Shown here: piece by piece, positions 14,366 to 24,300 of the stretch
Numbering within the stretch: the first letter of the stretch is position 1
Layout of the letters: each line of letters starts with the position of its first letter
IMG/VR virus record: IMGVR_UViG_3300036850_000051
Location: 1-47,191 of that record
Origin: a virus
Direction: 5' to 3' (one strand)
Length of the DNA: 47,191 nucleotides
Translations under genes and position numbers: made by a program
The notes under the pieces: generated by a model
Told to the model about the DNA's origin: nothing
What the model saw: the letters and a program-made list of their open reading frames with translations, nothing else
The model's database searches: none

Positions 14366-14961
14366 GCTGCTCTCCCGCCGTCGTCCGGCAGCGGCCACCG
14401 CTTCACCCAGCGGCCGGTCCCAGGGTCCTTCACCCATTGCTCTGTCCAGGAGCCACGCCACAGGGCCCGTGCCGCGTTCATCAGGTGCAGCGGCGCGCCC
14501 AGCGACCAGCCGTCTTCGCGCACGAAGATGACCTCCGGCTCGACGCCGTCGTCGCGCTTCGCCCGCTCCGGGGACTTCGCCAACCCCTCCGCGTCGATCA
14601 GGACGCGCGTCGGCGAGAACGTCGCGCGCTCGCGCTGATCGGACTCGTACGACGCCGTTCCGCAGTCTTCGCACGTCGCGCCGATCCAGCCCGTGCCTCC
14701 GCAATTCGGACAGGGCCCGGTCATCTTCGCCGCCTGGTACTTGCCCTTGATGTTCCGCGCGAAGAACGATCCGAGCGACGGCGCCATCCGGAACTCCGTG
14801 TAGAGCCCATCCGGCAGTCCGGCGTAGTGAAAGATGGCGCCGCTTGATCGGAACTCGACGGCGAGGATGCGTCGGACCGGGTCGTACCCGACCGCCGCTA
14901 GGTTGCTCGAGACGACCGCCTCGAGCGGGATGCGCAGGGCTTCCGCTGCTTCGCTTGCCAT
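14362..14961 (-). CDS. KTSC-domain protein with a zinc ribbon, 199 aa
   Basis: The first gene after the 15.0 kb promoter, with GGAGG six bases before the ATG at 14961. Residues 14-76 (VSSNLAAVGYDPVRRILAVE, then IFHYAGLP, then SLGSFFARNIKGKY) match the KTSC domain, a small fold of unknown function found in phages, lysyl-tRNA-synthetase-linked proteins and stress contexts. Residues 84-102 (CPNCGGTGWIGATCEDCG) are a DnaJ-like zinc ribbon. The C-terminal 80 residues are unassigned. As the leader-proximal gene it is likely expressed first after infection. Confidence 0.85.
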   Translation of the reverse strand: MASEAAEALRIPLEAVVSSNLAAVGYDPVRRILAVEFRSSGAIFHYAGLPDGLYTEFRMAPSLGSFFARNIKGKYQAAKMTGPCPNCGGTGWIGATCEDCGTASYESDQRERATFSPTRVLIDAEGLAKSPERAKRDDGVEPEVIFVREDGWSLGAPLHLMNAARALWRGSWTEQWVKDPGTGRWVKRWPLPDDGGRAA

Positions 14962-14978
14962 TGTGACCTCCGATCGGG

Positions 14979-15008
14979 AGGGTAGCAGGGGAAGGGAATT
15001 GTTGTCAA
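14979..15008 (-). promoter_or_regulatory. Early promoter candidate, minus strand
   Basis: On the minus strand a perfect TTGACA (15003-15008) is followed after 18 bases by TACCCT (14979-14984), a weak -10 with only T1, A2 and T6 kept. A start near 14971 would leave a very short leader carrying GGAGG before the KTSC gene. The eleven bases TTGACAACAAT are identical to those at the 11035-11063 promoter. Confidence 0.6.
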
Positions 15009-15011
15009 GAA
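14999..15011. promoter_or_regulatory. Operator-like dyad, imperfect TTGTTG-T-CAAGAA
   Basis: Matches 12 of 13 bases of the dyad at 11054-11066 and likewise covers the -35 box of a promoter. The one mismatch breaks the dyad in one arm. Confidence 0.5.
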
Positions 15012-15015
15012 CTAG

Positions 15016-15087
15016 GGGGTCTCCGGACATCAGCCTCGCAAGCCGGGGCAGGCTGCGTTCCCAGCGGCCGACTCCGGAGAGCACCCC
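15016..15087 (-). terminator. Branched stem-loop between late and early regions, possible terminator
   Basis: TCTCCGGA (15020-15027) pairs with TCCGGAGA (15073-15080), extended by GGGG (15016-15019) against CCCC (15084-15087) with a bulge. An inner CAGCC/GGCTG pair (15031-15035 and 15051-15055) can form a second stem. It follows the last lysis gene and precedes the early promoter, where a late-transcript terminator would be expected. The minus-strand tail is TAGTTCTT, a poor U-tract, so the call is tentative. Confidence 0.45.
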
Positions 15088-15094
15088 TCGAGTC

Positions 15095-15403
15095 TTACGA
15101 TAGCACTTGCGGCACGGTTGTCGCCGACGTCGTGACCGCCACCTTATGACCCTCCGCGATGAACTGCTCGAGATGGGCCTCGCTCGTGCGCTGCGGCAAC
15201 GCAAGCGCACCGAGAAGCTTCTGCCGGCTGGTGTACTTCTGATAGACCGACCAGGCCGCGGCTAGGACGACCGCCGACGTCGCCGTCACGTAGCGCGTCG
15301 CATCTTCCGGAGAAAAGATCCCCGCGTTCACGGCGTACCCGGCGAGCGCCGCCAGCGCCGTACGGATAACGGACCCGACGACTTCGCGCACGAATGGATT
15401 CAT
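15095..15403 (-). CDS. Holin-like membrane protein, 102 aa
   Basis: GGAGAGAG precedes the ATG at 15403. Two hydrophobic helices are visible (about 8-28, VVGSVIRTALAALAGYAVNA, and about 40-57, YVTATSAVVLAAAWSVY). A basic turn (YQKYTSRQKLLG) and a soluble tail follow. This fits a class II holin or a related phage membrane protein. It is the last gene of the late region, next to the endolysin cluster. The holin function is inferred from topology and position. Confidence 0.65.
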   Translation of the reverse strand: MNPFVREVVGSVIRTALAALAGYAVNAGIFSPEDATRYVTATSAVVLAAAWSVYQKYTSRQKLLGALALPQRTSEAHLEQFIAEGHKVAVTTSATTVPQVLS

Positions 15404-15415
15404 GGCTCTCTCCAC

Positions 15416-15973
15416 CTATTCCGGCGTCAACCGGATTGCGAATCCGAAGAGACGACCGACGTACGCGGGGAACTTCACGGCGGCCGGAGGCGGCGGTTCA
15501 GGCGTCGGCCTGGTCCTGATCTCGGTTCTGATCTCGCTCAGCTCACGCTGGACGCGATCGAGTTGCGCTCGCATGCCCGCGAGGTCGCTGCCGATCATCG
15601 CGAGCAAGTCGCGCAGCCATTCGTCCGTTGGTGGCGGAGGCGGCGGAGGAGCCGTTCCGACGTGGATGAAGACGGCGCCGGCCGGCTCCGGGTACGGTTT
15701 CAGATCGAAGGTCAATCCGTTCGCACCGCCAGAGTCAATCAACACATCGACCAGGAGCGGCTGCTGGTTCGGAATGTCCCAGGCGAGAATATCTTTGCTG
15801 ATGTCGTTCGGGTTGCCGCGCTTCCCGTTGAGTCCCCACGGATAGCCGAGTCGTTCGGCGACGGTGCGCACAAAGGGCAGCGGCTCTTTCCCCGCGCCGA
15901 AGCCCGTTTCATTTTTGACGGTGCGGAGCATCGCTTCCGCGCGCGCACGTTCCTGGTCTGAAATGGATGGCAT
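15416..15973 (-). CDS. Unknown protein of the lysis region, 185 aa
   Basis: Starts three bases after the endolysin stop. The N-terminus is helical and charged. The middle (VDVLIDSGGANGLTFDLKPY, VFIHVG) is beta-rich. An eight-proline linker (about 108-115) leads to a coiled coil (LAMIGSDLAGMRAQLDRVQR) and another proline run. This resembles a small virion or fibre-associated multimer rather than an enzyme. No family is recognised. Confidence 0.7.
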   Translation of the reverse strand: MPSISDQERARAEAMLRTVKNETGFGAGKEPLPFVRTVAERLGYPWGLNGKRGNPNDISKDILAWDIPNQQPLLVDVLIDSGGANGLTFDLKPYPEPAGAVFIHVGTAPPPPPPPTDEWLRDLLAMIGSDLAGMRAQLDRVQRELSEIRTEIRTRPTPEPPPPAAVKFPAYVGRLFGFAIRLTPE

Positions 15974-16336
15974 CTAGGCACGCCCTTCATGCGTGAGTGA
16001 GTAGTGATTGCCGTCCGGTTTCGGCCGGCCCTGTGAGTCTTTGAACCGTCCGCCCCACCGACACAGCTCGTGCAGGTTCTCCCACCAGACGCCGAGCGGC
16101 CGGTGCGCCTCCGACGATCGAAGCCAGCGGCCATCTTTGAAGAGGTTGAGGTCGATCGCGAGCCGATCGGTGTGAAGCGAGGCCTTGATGCCGGCGCCGG
16201 TCTTCGCGAGGCGCGCGGCTTCCTCCGGCGACCGGTACGCCTCTCCGAGCGTGACCTCGTAGCCCTGGACGCCGGCGTGGATAATGAGCTGGGCGACCAG
16301 CTCCGCGAAGAGCGATTGTTTCTCGCGCAGCGTCAT
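15974..16336 (-). CDS. Endolysin: M15 (VanY/L-alanyl-D-glutamate) peptidase
   Basis: I chose the ATG at 16336, a few bases after the previous stop; an in-frame GTG at 16360 is possible. The 120-residue product has the M15 zinc ligands in order: H55 and D62 in SLHTDRLAIDLNLF, and H111 in DGNHYSLTH. The YRSPEEA motif (35-41) is also characteristic. These enzymes cut peptide bridges of peptidoglycan, and this size is typical of single-domain phage endolysins. It has no signal peptide, so release would depend on the nearby membrane proteins. Confidence 0.9.
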   Translation of the reverse strand: MTLREKQSLFAELVAQLIIHAGVQGYEVTLGEAYRSPEEAARLAKTGAGIKASLHTDRLAIDLNLFKDGRWLRSSEAHRPLGVWWENLHELCRWGGRFKDSQGRPKPDGNHYSLTHEGRA

Positions 16337-16340
16337 CGAA

Positions 16341-16697
16341 TCATCGCCTGGAGTCGCCACTGACGCATGCGCGCCGCTCGTCGTTCGTCTGCGCGCCGTT
16401 GAGACAAATCTGCCGTAGCAGGCGAAGCTGCAGCCATTGAACCTCGAGCTGCTCTTGATGCTCTCGCGTGATCTGCGTCGCGACGCGCTCGATGACTTCC
16501 TCGCGCTGCCGGTTGATGCTCGCGACCGTGCGGTCTCCGCGCTCCTCGACGAAGACGTAGAGGAGCGCCAGGACCATCAGGCCGGGGATGCCGACCGCCC
16601 CGACCGCTTTGACTTGCCACGGAAGCTCGTGTCCGCGTCCCCGCGCGGGTGTCTCGTCGTTGGCCGTCAGACTCACCGCCGCGCTCCTTTTGAACAT
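16341..16697 (-). CDS. Membrane protein with coiled coil, lysis region, 118 aa
   Basis: One hydrophobic helix (about 28-48, AVGAVGIPGLMVLALLYVFV) is followed by a charged coiled coil (RTVASINRQREEVIERVATQ and on) and a C-terminal pair of cysteines. Just upstream of the endolysin, this layout suits an i-spanin-like protein or an accessory holin. Neither can be proved by sequence alone, and no lipoprotein partner (o-spanin) is visible. Confidence 0.65.
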   Translation of the reverse strand: MFKRSAAVSLTANDETPARGRGHELPWQVKAVGAVGIPGLMVLALLYVFVEERGDRTVASINRQREEVIERVATQITREHQEQLEVQWLQLRLLRQICLNGAQTNDERRACVSGDSRR

Positions 16698-16710
16698 AGT
16701 CCAAGGACAC

Positions 16711-16736
16711 GCCCGGCCATCGTAGCACGGCCGGGC
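16711..16736. other. Perfect 8-bp stem-loop between tail and lysis genes
   Basis: GCCCGGCC (16711-16718) pairs with GGCCGGGC (16729-16736) across a 10-base loop; TCCA/TGGA flanks can extend it. It fills the 45-base gap between the 17072 gene and the lysis membrane protein. No U-tract follows on the minus strand, so attenuation or RNA processing is more likely than simple termination. Confidence 0.5.
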
Positions 16737-16742
16737 TGGACG

Positions 16743-17072
16743 CTACGTGAGGACTTCCTCGTCGCCGTCGATCGTCAGCACCAGCACGTTGTTGGTGCCG
16801 GACAGCCCCGCGATGATCTCCGCGGCCTCGAGCACGTAATAGCAGAAGTGATCGAGCACCGCGTTCGCCGCGATGCTGAAGGCATCGAAGATCCGGACGG
16901 CCGCCGCGTCGGCGCCGATCGAGAGCGTCAATGTGACCGCGCCGCCGGACGGGTTCGAGACGTGGATATGCCGCACGATCCCGCGCCGGTTCGCCGGGAC
17001 GGTGTACTTCGTCGCCGCCACGTTCGAGACCTGCGCCGGCCCGTGCATCCGTTTCGCGATGCGTCCTGCCAT
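16743..17072 (-). CDS. Small beta-rich virion protein, 109 aa
   Basis: AAAGGAG precedes the ATG. The pattern YTVPANRRGIVRHIHVSNPS, LTLSIGADAAAVRIFDAFSI and a closing VLVLTIDGDEEVL is a familiar small jelly-roll-like phage structural protein found near tail-fibre genes. It is probably a minor virion or fibre accessory component. The function is inferred from pattern and place. Confidence 0.7.
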   Translation of the reverse strand: MAGRIAKRMHGPAQVSNVAATKYTVPANRRGIVRHIHVSNPSGGAVTLTLSIGADAAAVRIFDAFSIAANAVLDHFCYYVLEAAEIIAGLSGTNNVLVLTIDGDEEVLT

Positions 17073-17083
17073 GTCGTTCTCCT

Positions 17084-17332
17084 TTAGTTCGCCGCGCGCG
17101 CGGCAAAGAGCATCACCCGATCGGCGGGATCAAAGACGACCCCGTTCAGACTGCTCTGCGCCGCCTTGGCTCCATCAACGACCGCAGTGTTCGTCTGCGG
17201 GGACGACTGCGCGAAGTCGGCATCGACCTCGCCGCCAGCCTCGAATCCGTCCGATGTCGTCGAGACAAAGACGATTTTCGGTGTGCCGCCGATGACGACG
17301 ACGTTGCTTACCAGGACGAGCAGATCCGGCAT
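17084..17332 (-). CDS. Small virion-region protein, 82 aa
   Basis: AAAGGA lies six to seven bases before the ATG at 17332. It is beta-rich at the start (LLVLVSNVVVIGGTPKIVFV) with a later hydrophobic strand (VVFDPADRVMLFAARAA). It sits between the collagen-like fibre and the 109-residue protein, so a fibre accessory or chaperone role is possible. No family is recognised. Confidence 0.66.
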   Translation of the reverse strand: MPDLLVLVSNVVVIGGTPKIVFVSTTSDGFEAGGEVDADFAQSSPQTNTAVVDGAKAAQSSLNGVVFDPADRVMLFAARAAN

Positions 17333-17344
17333 TGTCGTTTCCTT

Positions 17345-18397
17345 TCATCCGATCTTCTGGAGTTCGAGCATAGTGTCGGCCATCACCTGCGTGGAGTTCG
17401 CCGTTTCGGACGCGTGCTTGAACTCCAAGTTTCCCGAGACCGTGACGACGACCATGCCTTCAACGATCGCCAGCATGTCGGCGTTGATCGTGTCCACGCC
17501 GGCGGACGCGGTCGTCGCCGTGTTCTTCGCGCGTTCCGACTTTCCTTCGACCAATTGCCCGACGTTCACTGCGGAGACCTGATCGCCCACGCCTGTCGCT
17601 GCCGCTCCGCCGGTCGAGACCATCCACCACGACAACACGAACGCGCCGGCCGTCCCGGTGTGATTGACCGCGAACTTAACGCCCGTCGTCGTGACACTGG
17701 ACTGATACCTCACAGTGTAGCGGAAACGCCACGTGCCGGCCCCGACGCCCGTCGTCGTCATGACAGTGGCGAGCGTCGTCGTCGCGTTCGCCGGCGCGTT
17801 CGCCGACAGCTTCTGCCAGGTGATATCCGCGCCGGCGGCGCCACTCGAGCCGTTGATGCGCGTCAGACCCGCGCCGCTGCCGGCACCCCCCGCCGGACCC
17901 GGCGGCCCAGGAATGAGGTACGGGAACTCCGGCTCCTCCGCGTCGAGTCCCGGAGGCCCAGGTATCCCCGCGGGTCCGGCTGGACCGGCCGCTCCGGCGG
18001 CCCCAGCGGGTCCAGGAGCGCCGGGGAACCCCTCCGGGCCGGCTTCCCCTTCCGGGCCGTCCAAACCCGGCGGGCCGGTCAATCCTGCCGGCCCTGGCGT
18101 GCCTGTAGGGCCGATCGGGCCCGCCGGACCCTGCGGGCCCAGGTCCCCGGGGAAGCCGTCCTCCCCGTCGAGCCCTGGCGGCCCAGGGGTCGTGCTGGCG
18201 GCTCCCTGCGGCCCGGCGGCGCCCGCCGCGCCAGCCGGACCGGGCGGACCAGGCTCGCCAGGCTCGCCGTCGATCCCGTCCACGCCAGGCAGCCCGATCC
18301 CGCCCTGCGGACCAACCGGCTGCGGCGCGCCGAGCCCGTCCTGCCGGCGGCCCGGTTGCTCCTGGCGATTGACGCGGGTCGCTTTGTCGCGCGCCAT
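17345..18397 (-). CDS. Collagen-like tail fibre protein, 350 aa
   Basis: Residues about 25-175 are Gly-X-Y repeats, many of the GPP/GPA type (for example [20 protein letters not shown]), predicting a rod-like collagen triple helix. Two short breaks occur (ASTTPG, and [12 protein letters not shown]). The C-terminal ~160 residues (from [20 protein letters not shown]) form a beta-rich domain of the kind that trimerises or binds at a fibre tip. Bacteria lack prolyl hydroxylase, so stability would come from charge and proline. Likely a host-contact fibre or a surface decoration. The ATG lies immediately before the stop of the giant gene. Confidence 0.9.
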   Translation of the reverse strand: MARDKATRVNRQEQPGRRQDGLGAPQPVGPQGGIGLPGVDGIDGEPGEPGPPGPAGAAGAAGPQGAASTTPGPPGLDGEDGFPGDLGPQGPAGPIGPTGTPGPAGLTGPPGLDGPEGEAGPEGFPGAPGPAGAAGAAGPAGPAGIPGPPGLDAEEPEFPYLIPGPPGPAGGAGSGAGLTRINGSSGAAGADITWQKLSANAPANATTTLATVMTTTGVGAGTWRFRYTVRYQSSVTTTGVKFAVNHTGTAGAFVLSWWMVSTGGAAATGVGDQVSAVNVGQLVEGKSERAKNTATTASAGVDTINADMLAIVEGMVVVTVSGNLEFKHASETANSTQVMADTMLELQKIG

Positions 18398-21300
18398 CTA
18401 TCGCTCGCGCGGCGGACCGGCGACGACCGCAGTCGGTCTCGACGTCCGGCCCTCCGCGATCGCCGCGACGCCGGTCGTCGTCCGCTCGACTTGCGTCGCC
18501 GGGTAGTGGAAGATGACGCCGGCGACCGAGTTCAAGGCACGCCAGAAGGCCTCGTCGAGTTCGCCCTGCTGGATCTGCTGCCCGAGTCGCGAGAGCGCCG
18601 CAAACGCCCGCGCGCCGGCGGGCCCTTCGTACCCGTAGTAGCCCTGCAGGGCGCCCGAGACTTCACGCAGGCCGAGCATCGTCCCGGCGATATAGGAAAG
18701 CTGCTCGAGGATCAGACGCTTTGCGAACTCGTCTTCGTCGTCCTTCCTCCGCGGCCGGAGCGACTCGCGCAGGAGCAACCCCAGCGTCGCCGGCACGATG
18801 AAGAGCATCAGGTAGTCGGAAGCCAGCCGGCCGACTTCGGCCGGGTTTTTGATCCGCGTGCGCCGGCGCGATTCGACGGCTTGGTTGTACACGACGTTGA
18901 AGTAGCTGTAGAAATTCGTCCACAGCCGCATCATCGGCCCGCCGCGTTGCACTTGCGCGAGGTCCTTGATTTGGCCGCCACCCTGCGAGTCGAGCACCGC
19001 CTGGTCGGCGAGCGCGACGGCGCGATCCTCCAGCTCGCCACCGGCCATCGCCTTCTCATACGCGCCGAGCCAGGTCGGGACGTCGGCGATCCGCTGCATC
19101 TGTTGAATCATCCAGAAGTACGAGTCGGTGATGCCCTGCTTTGTGACCGTATCGAACGTCGTCTTGCGGAGCGCCTGTTCGACCCAGCCGGTGAACCGCC
19201 CGGTCTCGACGCCGACCTGATTCCGGATTTCGTTGATCTCGCGCTGCTGCGTGCGTCCGCGGGCGCGCATGAACGCGCTCTTCTCCGTGATCCAGTGGAC
19301 GGTCTCGACCATCGTGAACGGATTGCGGAGCCACCGCGCGAGGCCCTTCGCGACCCACGTCGGGCCGATGCGCACCATCGAGTTCGACAGCCCGATCGGC
19401 TGCAGGAAGGCGACGGCGAGGTTCCAGCCGAGCCCGGCGATCGTCGCACCCATGCGCACGTGATTGATCGCGCGCTCGAACCCATTGACCGCCGGCACGT
19501 CGCCGAAGGCCACGTCGCGGATGCTGCCGCGGATTTGCTTGTAGACCAGATCGCCCTGCGTCTCGAGGATCGCCTGCTGTACGTCGCTGTGCGCCAGTAC
19601 CCGCCCGACGTCGATCAGCGTCTCGTGATGGGTGAGGTCGTGGATGACCTGCGCGACGTGCTCGAACATCACCCCGAAGTCGAGCCGGACGGGCAGCTTC
19701 ACGCGCGCGATGCGTTCCTTCGTGTGGCCGCGCCGCGTCGTCGCCTGCGTATAGGCGGCCTGGCGCGCGAGGTTTGCCGCTTCGAGATCGAGCGCCGCGA
19801 TCGCTCGCGCCGAGAGCCGGTCGTCGTACTTGAGCGGGAAGTAGCCGCCTTTGATGGTGCCGGCCGACGCGGCGATCGGTGTGGCCTCGACCTTCTCCGG
19901 GGCGACGCCGTACACGCGCTCCTGCTTGGCCTTGATGTCCGGCCAATACGAGTCGAGGAAGTCGAAGACGCCCTGCACGAAATCGAGGTCCGCCGCCGTC
20001 AGCGTGTCGAGGATCGCCTGCACCTGTTGGTCGCTCCAGCCTTCGGCCCGCCGCACGCGATCACGGTTGCCGTCGTTCCCCCAATTGAGCGCGACCATGA
20101 GGCGCTCCATGCGCGACAGCGATCGCCCCACGGCCGGAATAGCTATTCGGGTATATAGCGCCTGTTTTTGTTTCCCAGGGAAGGCGCGCTCGACGAGCTG
20201 CGCAAAGCGGCGCGTCGCGTCCGCGTTCAGCTCCGCCTCCCGCGCGCCGGCCTCGTTGAGCGGGCGCATAATCGCCTCCCAGGCCGGCCCGCCATCGACG
20301 AACCCATCCAGCTCCCGGAGCATCGACGCGAGCTTGCGATGGCCGGCGAAGAAGTCGGAGACGGCGCGGCGGCGCTCGTCAGACGGCCGCCGGTCGCGCG
20401 CGGCGGCCCGCGGCGCGCGGCGCGCGTGCTCCCGGATGGAGTCGGCGATCCCGCCGGCGACCTGGTCCAGCTCGCGCTGTTCGGCCCGCCGCAAGAGGCG
20501 ACTCTTCAAGCGCGCCAGATGCACGATCTGCGCGAGGCCATCGGTGACGCCGATCAGCTCCTCGACGGTCAGCTCCGCGTAGTTTGTACGCCGCGTCTCC
20601 TCGAGCAGCTCCTCCGGTAGATCCACCGGCAGGCCTTCGCCCTCGAGCGCAGCGACGAACTTGCGGAGCGACGCGCGGCGGTCGAGCACCTTCTGGCTGA
20701 CCGGCGCGAACTCGTACCGATCGAGGATGCCATCGACCTGGTCGAGATACGCCTCGCCGGCGAGCCCCAGCCGCGCGCGGGCTGGCGGCTTGCCCAGGTC
20801 CTTCGCGCGGCGCACGCGCTGATCGACGTCATCGACCGTACGCGCCGCCTCACGGTAGAGCGCCAGGTTCAGCAGCTCTTCTTGTTTCTTCACGATGGCG
20901 CGATCGAAGTCCTGGCGCGCCGCCGCTTCAATTGCCTGCTGCGCCGCCCGCCGCGAGGCCGACCAAAAGACTTGCGGTCGCAGATCGCGGACCTTCGTGC
21001 GCGCGACGCGCGCCCGCGCCGCCTCGCGCAGCACCGCGGCCGGCGGAATGCCCGCGCGGATGACGGCCGGACCGCCGCGGCCCTTCCGCTCGAGCGCGCG
21101 CGTTTCGGCCTCCGCCGCGGCCGTCTCGGCGCGCGCGGCTTCCACGGCGGCCCGACCTTCCTCACGCGCCGCGCGGACGAATGGTCGCACCTGGCGCCAC
21201 AGCCGCCCGAGCGCGCGCAGCTCTGCGCGGATGACCAGCTCGCGATCTTCGTTCGACAGCGCGGTCTGCGCCTTTTCCTGAAGCGTGCCGTCGAGCAAGA

Positions 21301-24300
21301 GCGAACCGTGCTCTGCGAGCATCCGGCGTTCCGTCTCCGCCTGGATCGCCGCCTTCATCGCGGGCGCCTGCTCGATCGCGGCGAGCAGCTCGTCGCCGCT
21401 CGAGAACCCGAAGGCCGCGGCGACCGTGTCCGGGTCGAGCCCATCATTCCGCCGATAGATGTAGGGTTTCGGCAATCGCTTCAGCCGGCCTTCACCGTAG
21501 CGTTCGACGAGCATCCGGCGCGACAGCTTCATCGGCTCCGCCTCGAGGATGCCCTCGACGAGCGGGCTGCCGTCCGGTTGCGTGCCGCGTTGCATCGCCG
21601 CGAGCGCGCGATAGACCGGCTGCTGCTGGATCTCCTGGGTGACTTCGGTCTCGATCGCCGCGCGGCTCTCCTTCCACTGCGCCGTCTGCTCGCGCTGCAC
21701 TTCGGCCAGAATCCGGCGATCGACCTGTTCGCGCGCCGATCGCGACGCCTCCGCAATCTTCGCGCGGTACAGGTCGAACTCGGCCGCCGACATGCCCGCG
21801 GACTCCGCGGTCGTGAACATCGCTTCGACACGGCCCGCAGCTTCCGCCTCGAGGATCGCCTGGTCGCTCGCCAGCATGCGATCGAACACCTTGCGAACCT
21901 CGTCGGTGAGCTGCACGTTCAAGCCGCGCAGCGTCCGGTAGATGCCGAGCAGCCAAGCGCGGAAACGCGCGAAGGCTTCGCGTAGCTCGAGCGACGGCGC
22001 CTTGCCTTCCATCAGGTAGGCCTCGAACCCGCGCGCGAATTGTTCATGCTGCTCAAGCGTGACGTCGTCGCGCGATGCGACGCCCATCCACTTCAGCAGC
22101 GCGTTGTAGTCGGCGAGCAGGGCCTTCTGCGGCGCCGTGACCTGCTCCGGCGGGAGCGCGATCAGTTTGTCGGCCAGATCGCCGAAGACTTCAAGGAAGA
22201 AGTGCGCGCCCTCATGGAGAAACGTAGACAGATCCGCACGCTCGAGCAGGTTGATCGTCATCTGCCGATTCGGGCCCCAGCGAATCGAGCCGCGCTTGTC
22301 GCCCTGGAAGAGCACATCGCGCCCCTCCGCGGCGAGCGCCGTCCTGAGCGCGTTGAGCGTCGCGTCGCGGCTCTCCGGGACGGCCGGGTCGTATTCGGCG
22401 ACGCGCACCCCGGCCTGCGCGAGAATCGCCCGCGTCTCCTCGTCGGCGGTCGTCGGGATCACGGCGCCGGCGAACTCGTCGATGCCCACCGCGCGCTGCG
22501 GCTTCGACTCGAAGTACGGCACGGGCGCCTCGAGGAACGCCTTGCCGGCTTCGACCCCCTGCTGAACAACGGCGGACGGCACGTTGACGAATCCCTCGCG
22601 CACGAGCGCGGCGCGCAGGTTCTTTGCCGTCTGCCCCTTGCCCGCCCACTTGGCGAGCGCGCGCATGGAGGCGTCGAGCGCGTGCCACGTATCGAGCTGG
22701 CCGCGCCAGTCGGTCAGCGTCGAGTACTCGAGGACGGCGTCGCGCCAGGCCTCGAGCAGTTTCTTCGCGTGCTCGCGGGCCTCGTCGATCTCCTGCTCCG
22801 GCCGGATCTGATACGCGGCGTTGCGCATCCATTCGATATCCGTGAAGCGCGTCGCCGCGTACGCCCGCGCCGCGCCTTCGCCGAAGGTGAGCGTCTTCTC
22901 GACCGCCTTCACCCGGCGCCCGCCGGTCATGTGCTCGACGATATTGGCGAGCGTATACGGGACCTTCCGGCGATTCACCGTGAGCTGCGGCGGCGGATGG
23001 ATGCGCAGGACCTGGTCGTCGATCCACGCCTGGAACGCCGCTTCCTTGCCCCGGAGCGCCTCCTCGAGCGCCTCGCGCGTCTCGGTGAAGCTGACGTCCT
23101 TCCGGCCGATCGCTTGGATGCTCCGCTCGAGCCGCAGCGTCCAGCCGAAGGGCGGGAGTCCGTCGTCCTCGATCCAGTTCTCGACGCCGCGCCGGCGGAT
23201 GTGATCTGCCAGATCGGCATCGGTCTCTTCGACCGATGCGGCATGCTCAGCGATCGCGGCCCGGATCGCGTCGGCGAGCTTCGTGCGGTACGCGGTATCG
23301 GCATGGTCGTGCCGGGCCAGATGCTCGATCCCACCCGTCGCCTCGAGGAACGCCTGGAAGGCCGGCTGCGCGACGAACGGGACCTCCATGTTCGCGTCGC
23401 GCAGGATCGGCTCGAGCGTGATGCCCTGCTCCTCGAGGAAGAGCGCCATCGCTGCCGGCGAGCGCCGCAGGAGGCGAATCGACTCGGCCGGATCGGGTCG
23501 ATTGATGGCGCGGTCCCACAACTGATCGACGAGGCCGGCCTCGTCAAACTTCTGCGCGAGCCGGCGGAACCGATTGACGAGCGCCTGCGCGTCTTTCGTT
23601 TTCGCCTTCCCGTACTCCGGTTTGGGAAACGTCGCCGAGTAGATGTCCGCGTCGAAGACCGGCTGGCGCGCCGGGTCCCCGAGCGCGCTCGTGCCGATGA
23701 GCGTGACGTCGCCGTAGCCTTTGAGCGCCGGCGTCCCTTCCGGCAGGACCGCGATCGACGGCACGGCGATCCCGCCCATCCGTGCGGCGAACTTCAGATT
23801 GTCCGCCGAGAGCTGATGGATCGCGGAGAGTCGCGGCGCACCCGGCTGGTCGTACTGGACGATCTCGACCAGCGAGTCGTCGAAGACGACGAAGTTATAC
23901 GATCCCTCCGCCGCGCCGCCGCGCGAGAACGCATCCAGATAGCGCAAGCCGGCGACGCCCTGCTCGAGCAGGAGCTTCGACGCCATCTCTTGCGCCTTGC
24001 CCCAGGACGGCGGATAGTACACGACCCCGCCGCCGAACTCGGTGCGGTGCCGCTCGAGCGCGAGCTGCTGCAGGTCCCGATAGACCGTCTCGCCGGTCCG
24101 GTGCGGCGTCGTCTCGAGGTCGGCCCAGCCGGTGATGCTGCCGCCCCAGCGCGCCCACCAGGTCCGGAAGCCCTGATCGTCGCCGTTCTTTGCCAGCAGG
24201 TAGCCCTCGCGGAAGGTCTCCCTGGTGCCGATGTCTTCCTGCGCCGCCTCGAGCACGTGCGGTTCATTGAACAGCTCGAGCGCCTCCTCGAGCGTCGGAT

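Noticed and set aside
16693-17087. Plus-strand frame around 16437-17087 as a gene opposite the small virion proteins
   Set aside because: The minus-strand genes here have good ribosome sites and protein-like sequences; the plus frame does not.
17860-18330. GC-rich tandem repeat region as a non-coding repeat or CRISPR-like array
   Set aside because: The periodicity is nine bases, explained by collagen Gly-X-Y codons in one frame; no spacers or conserved direct repeats.
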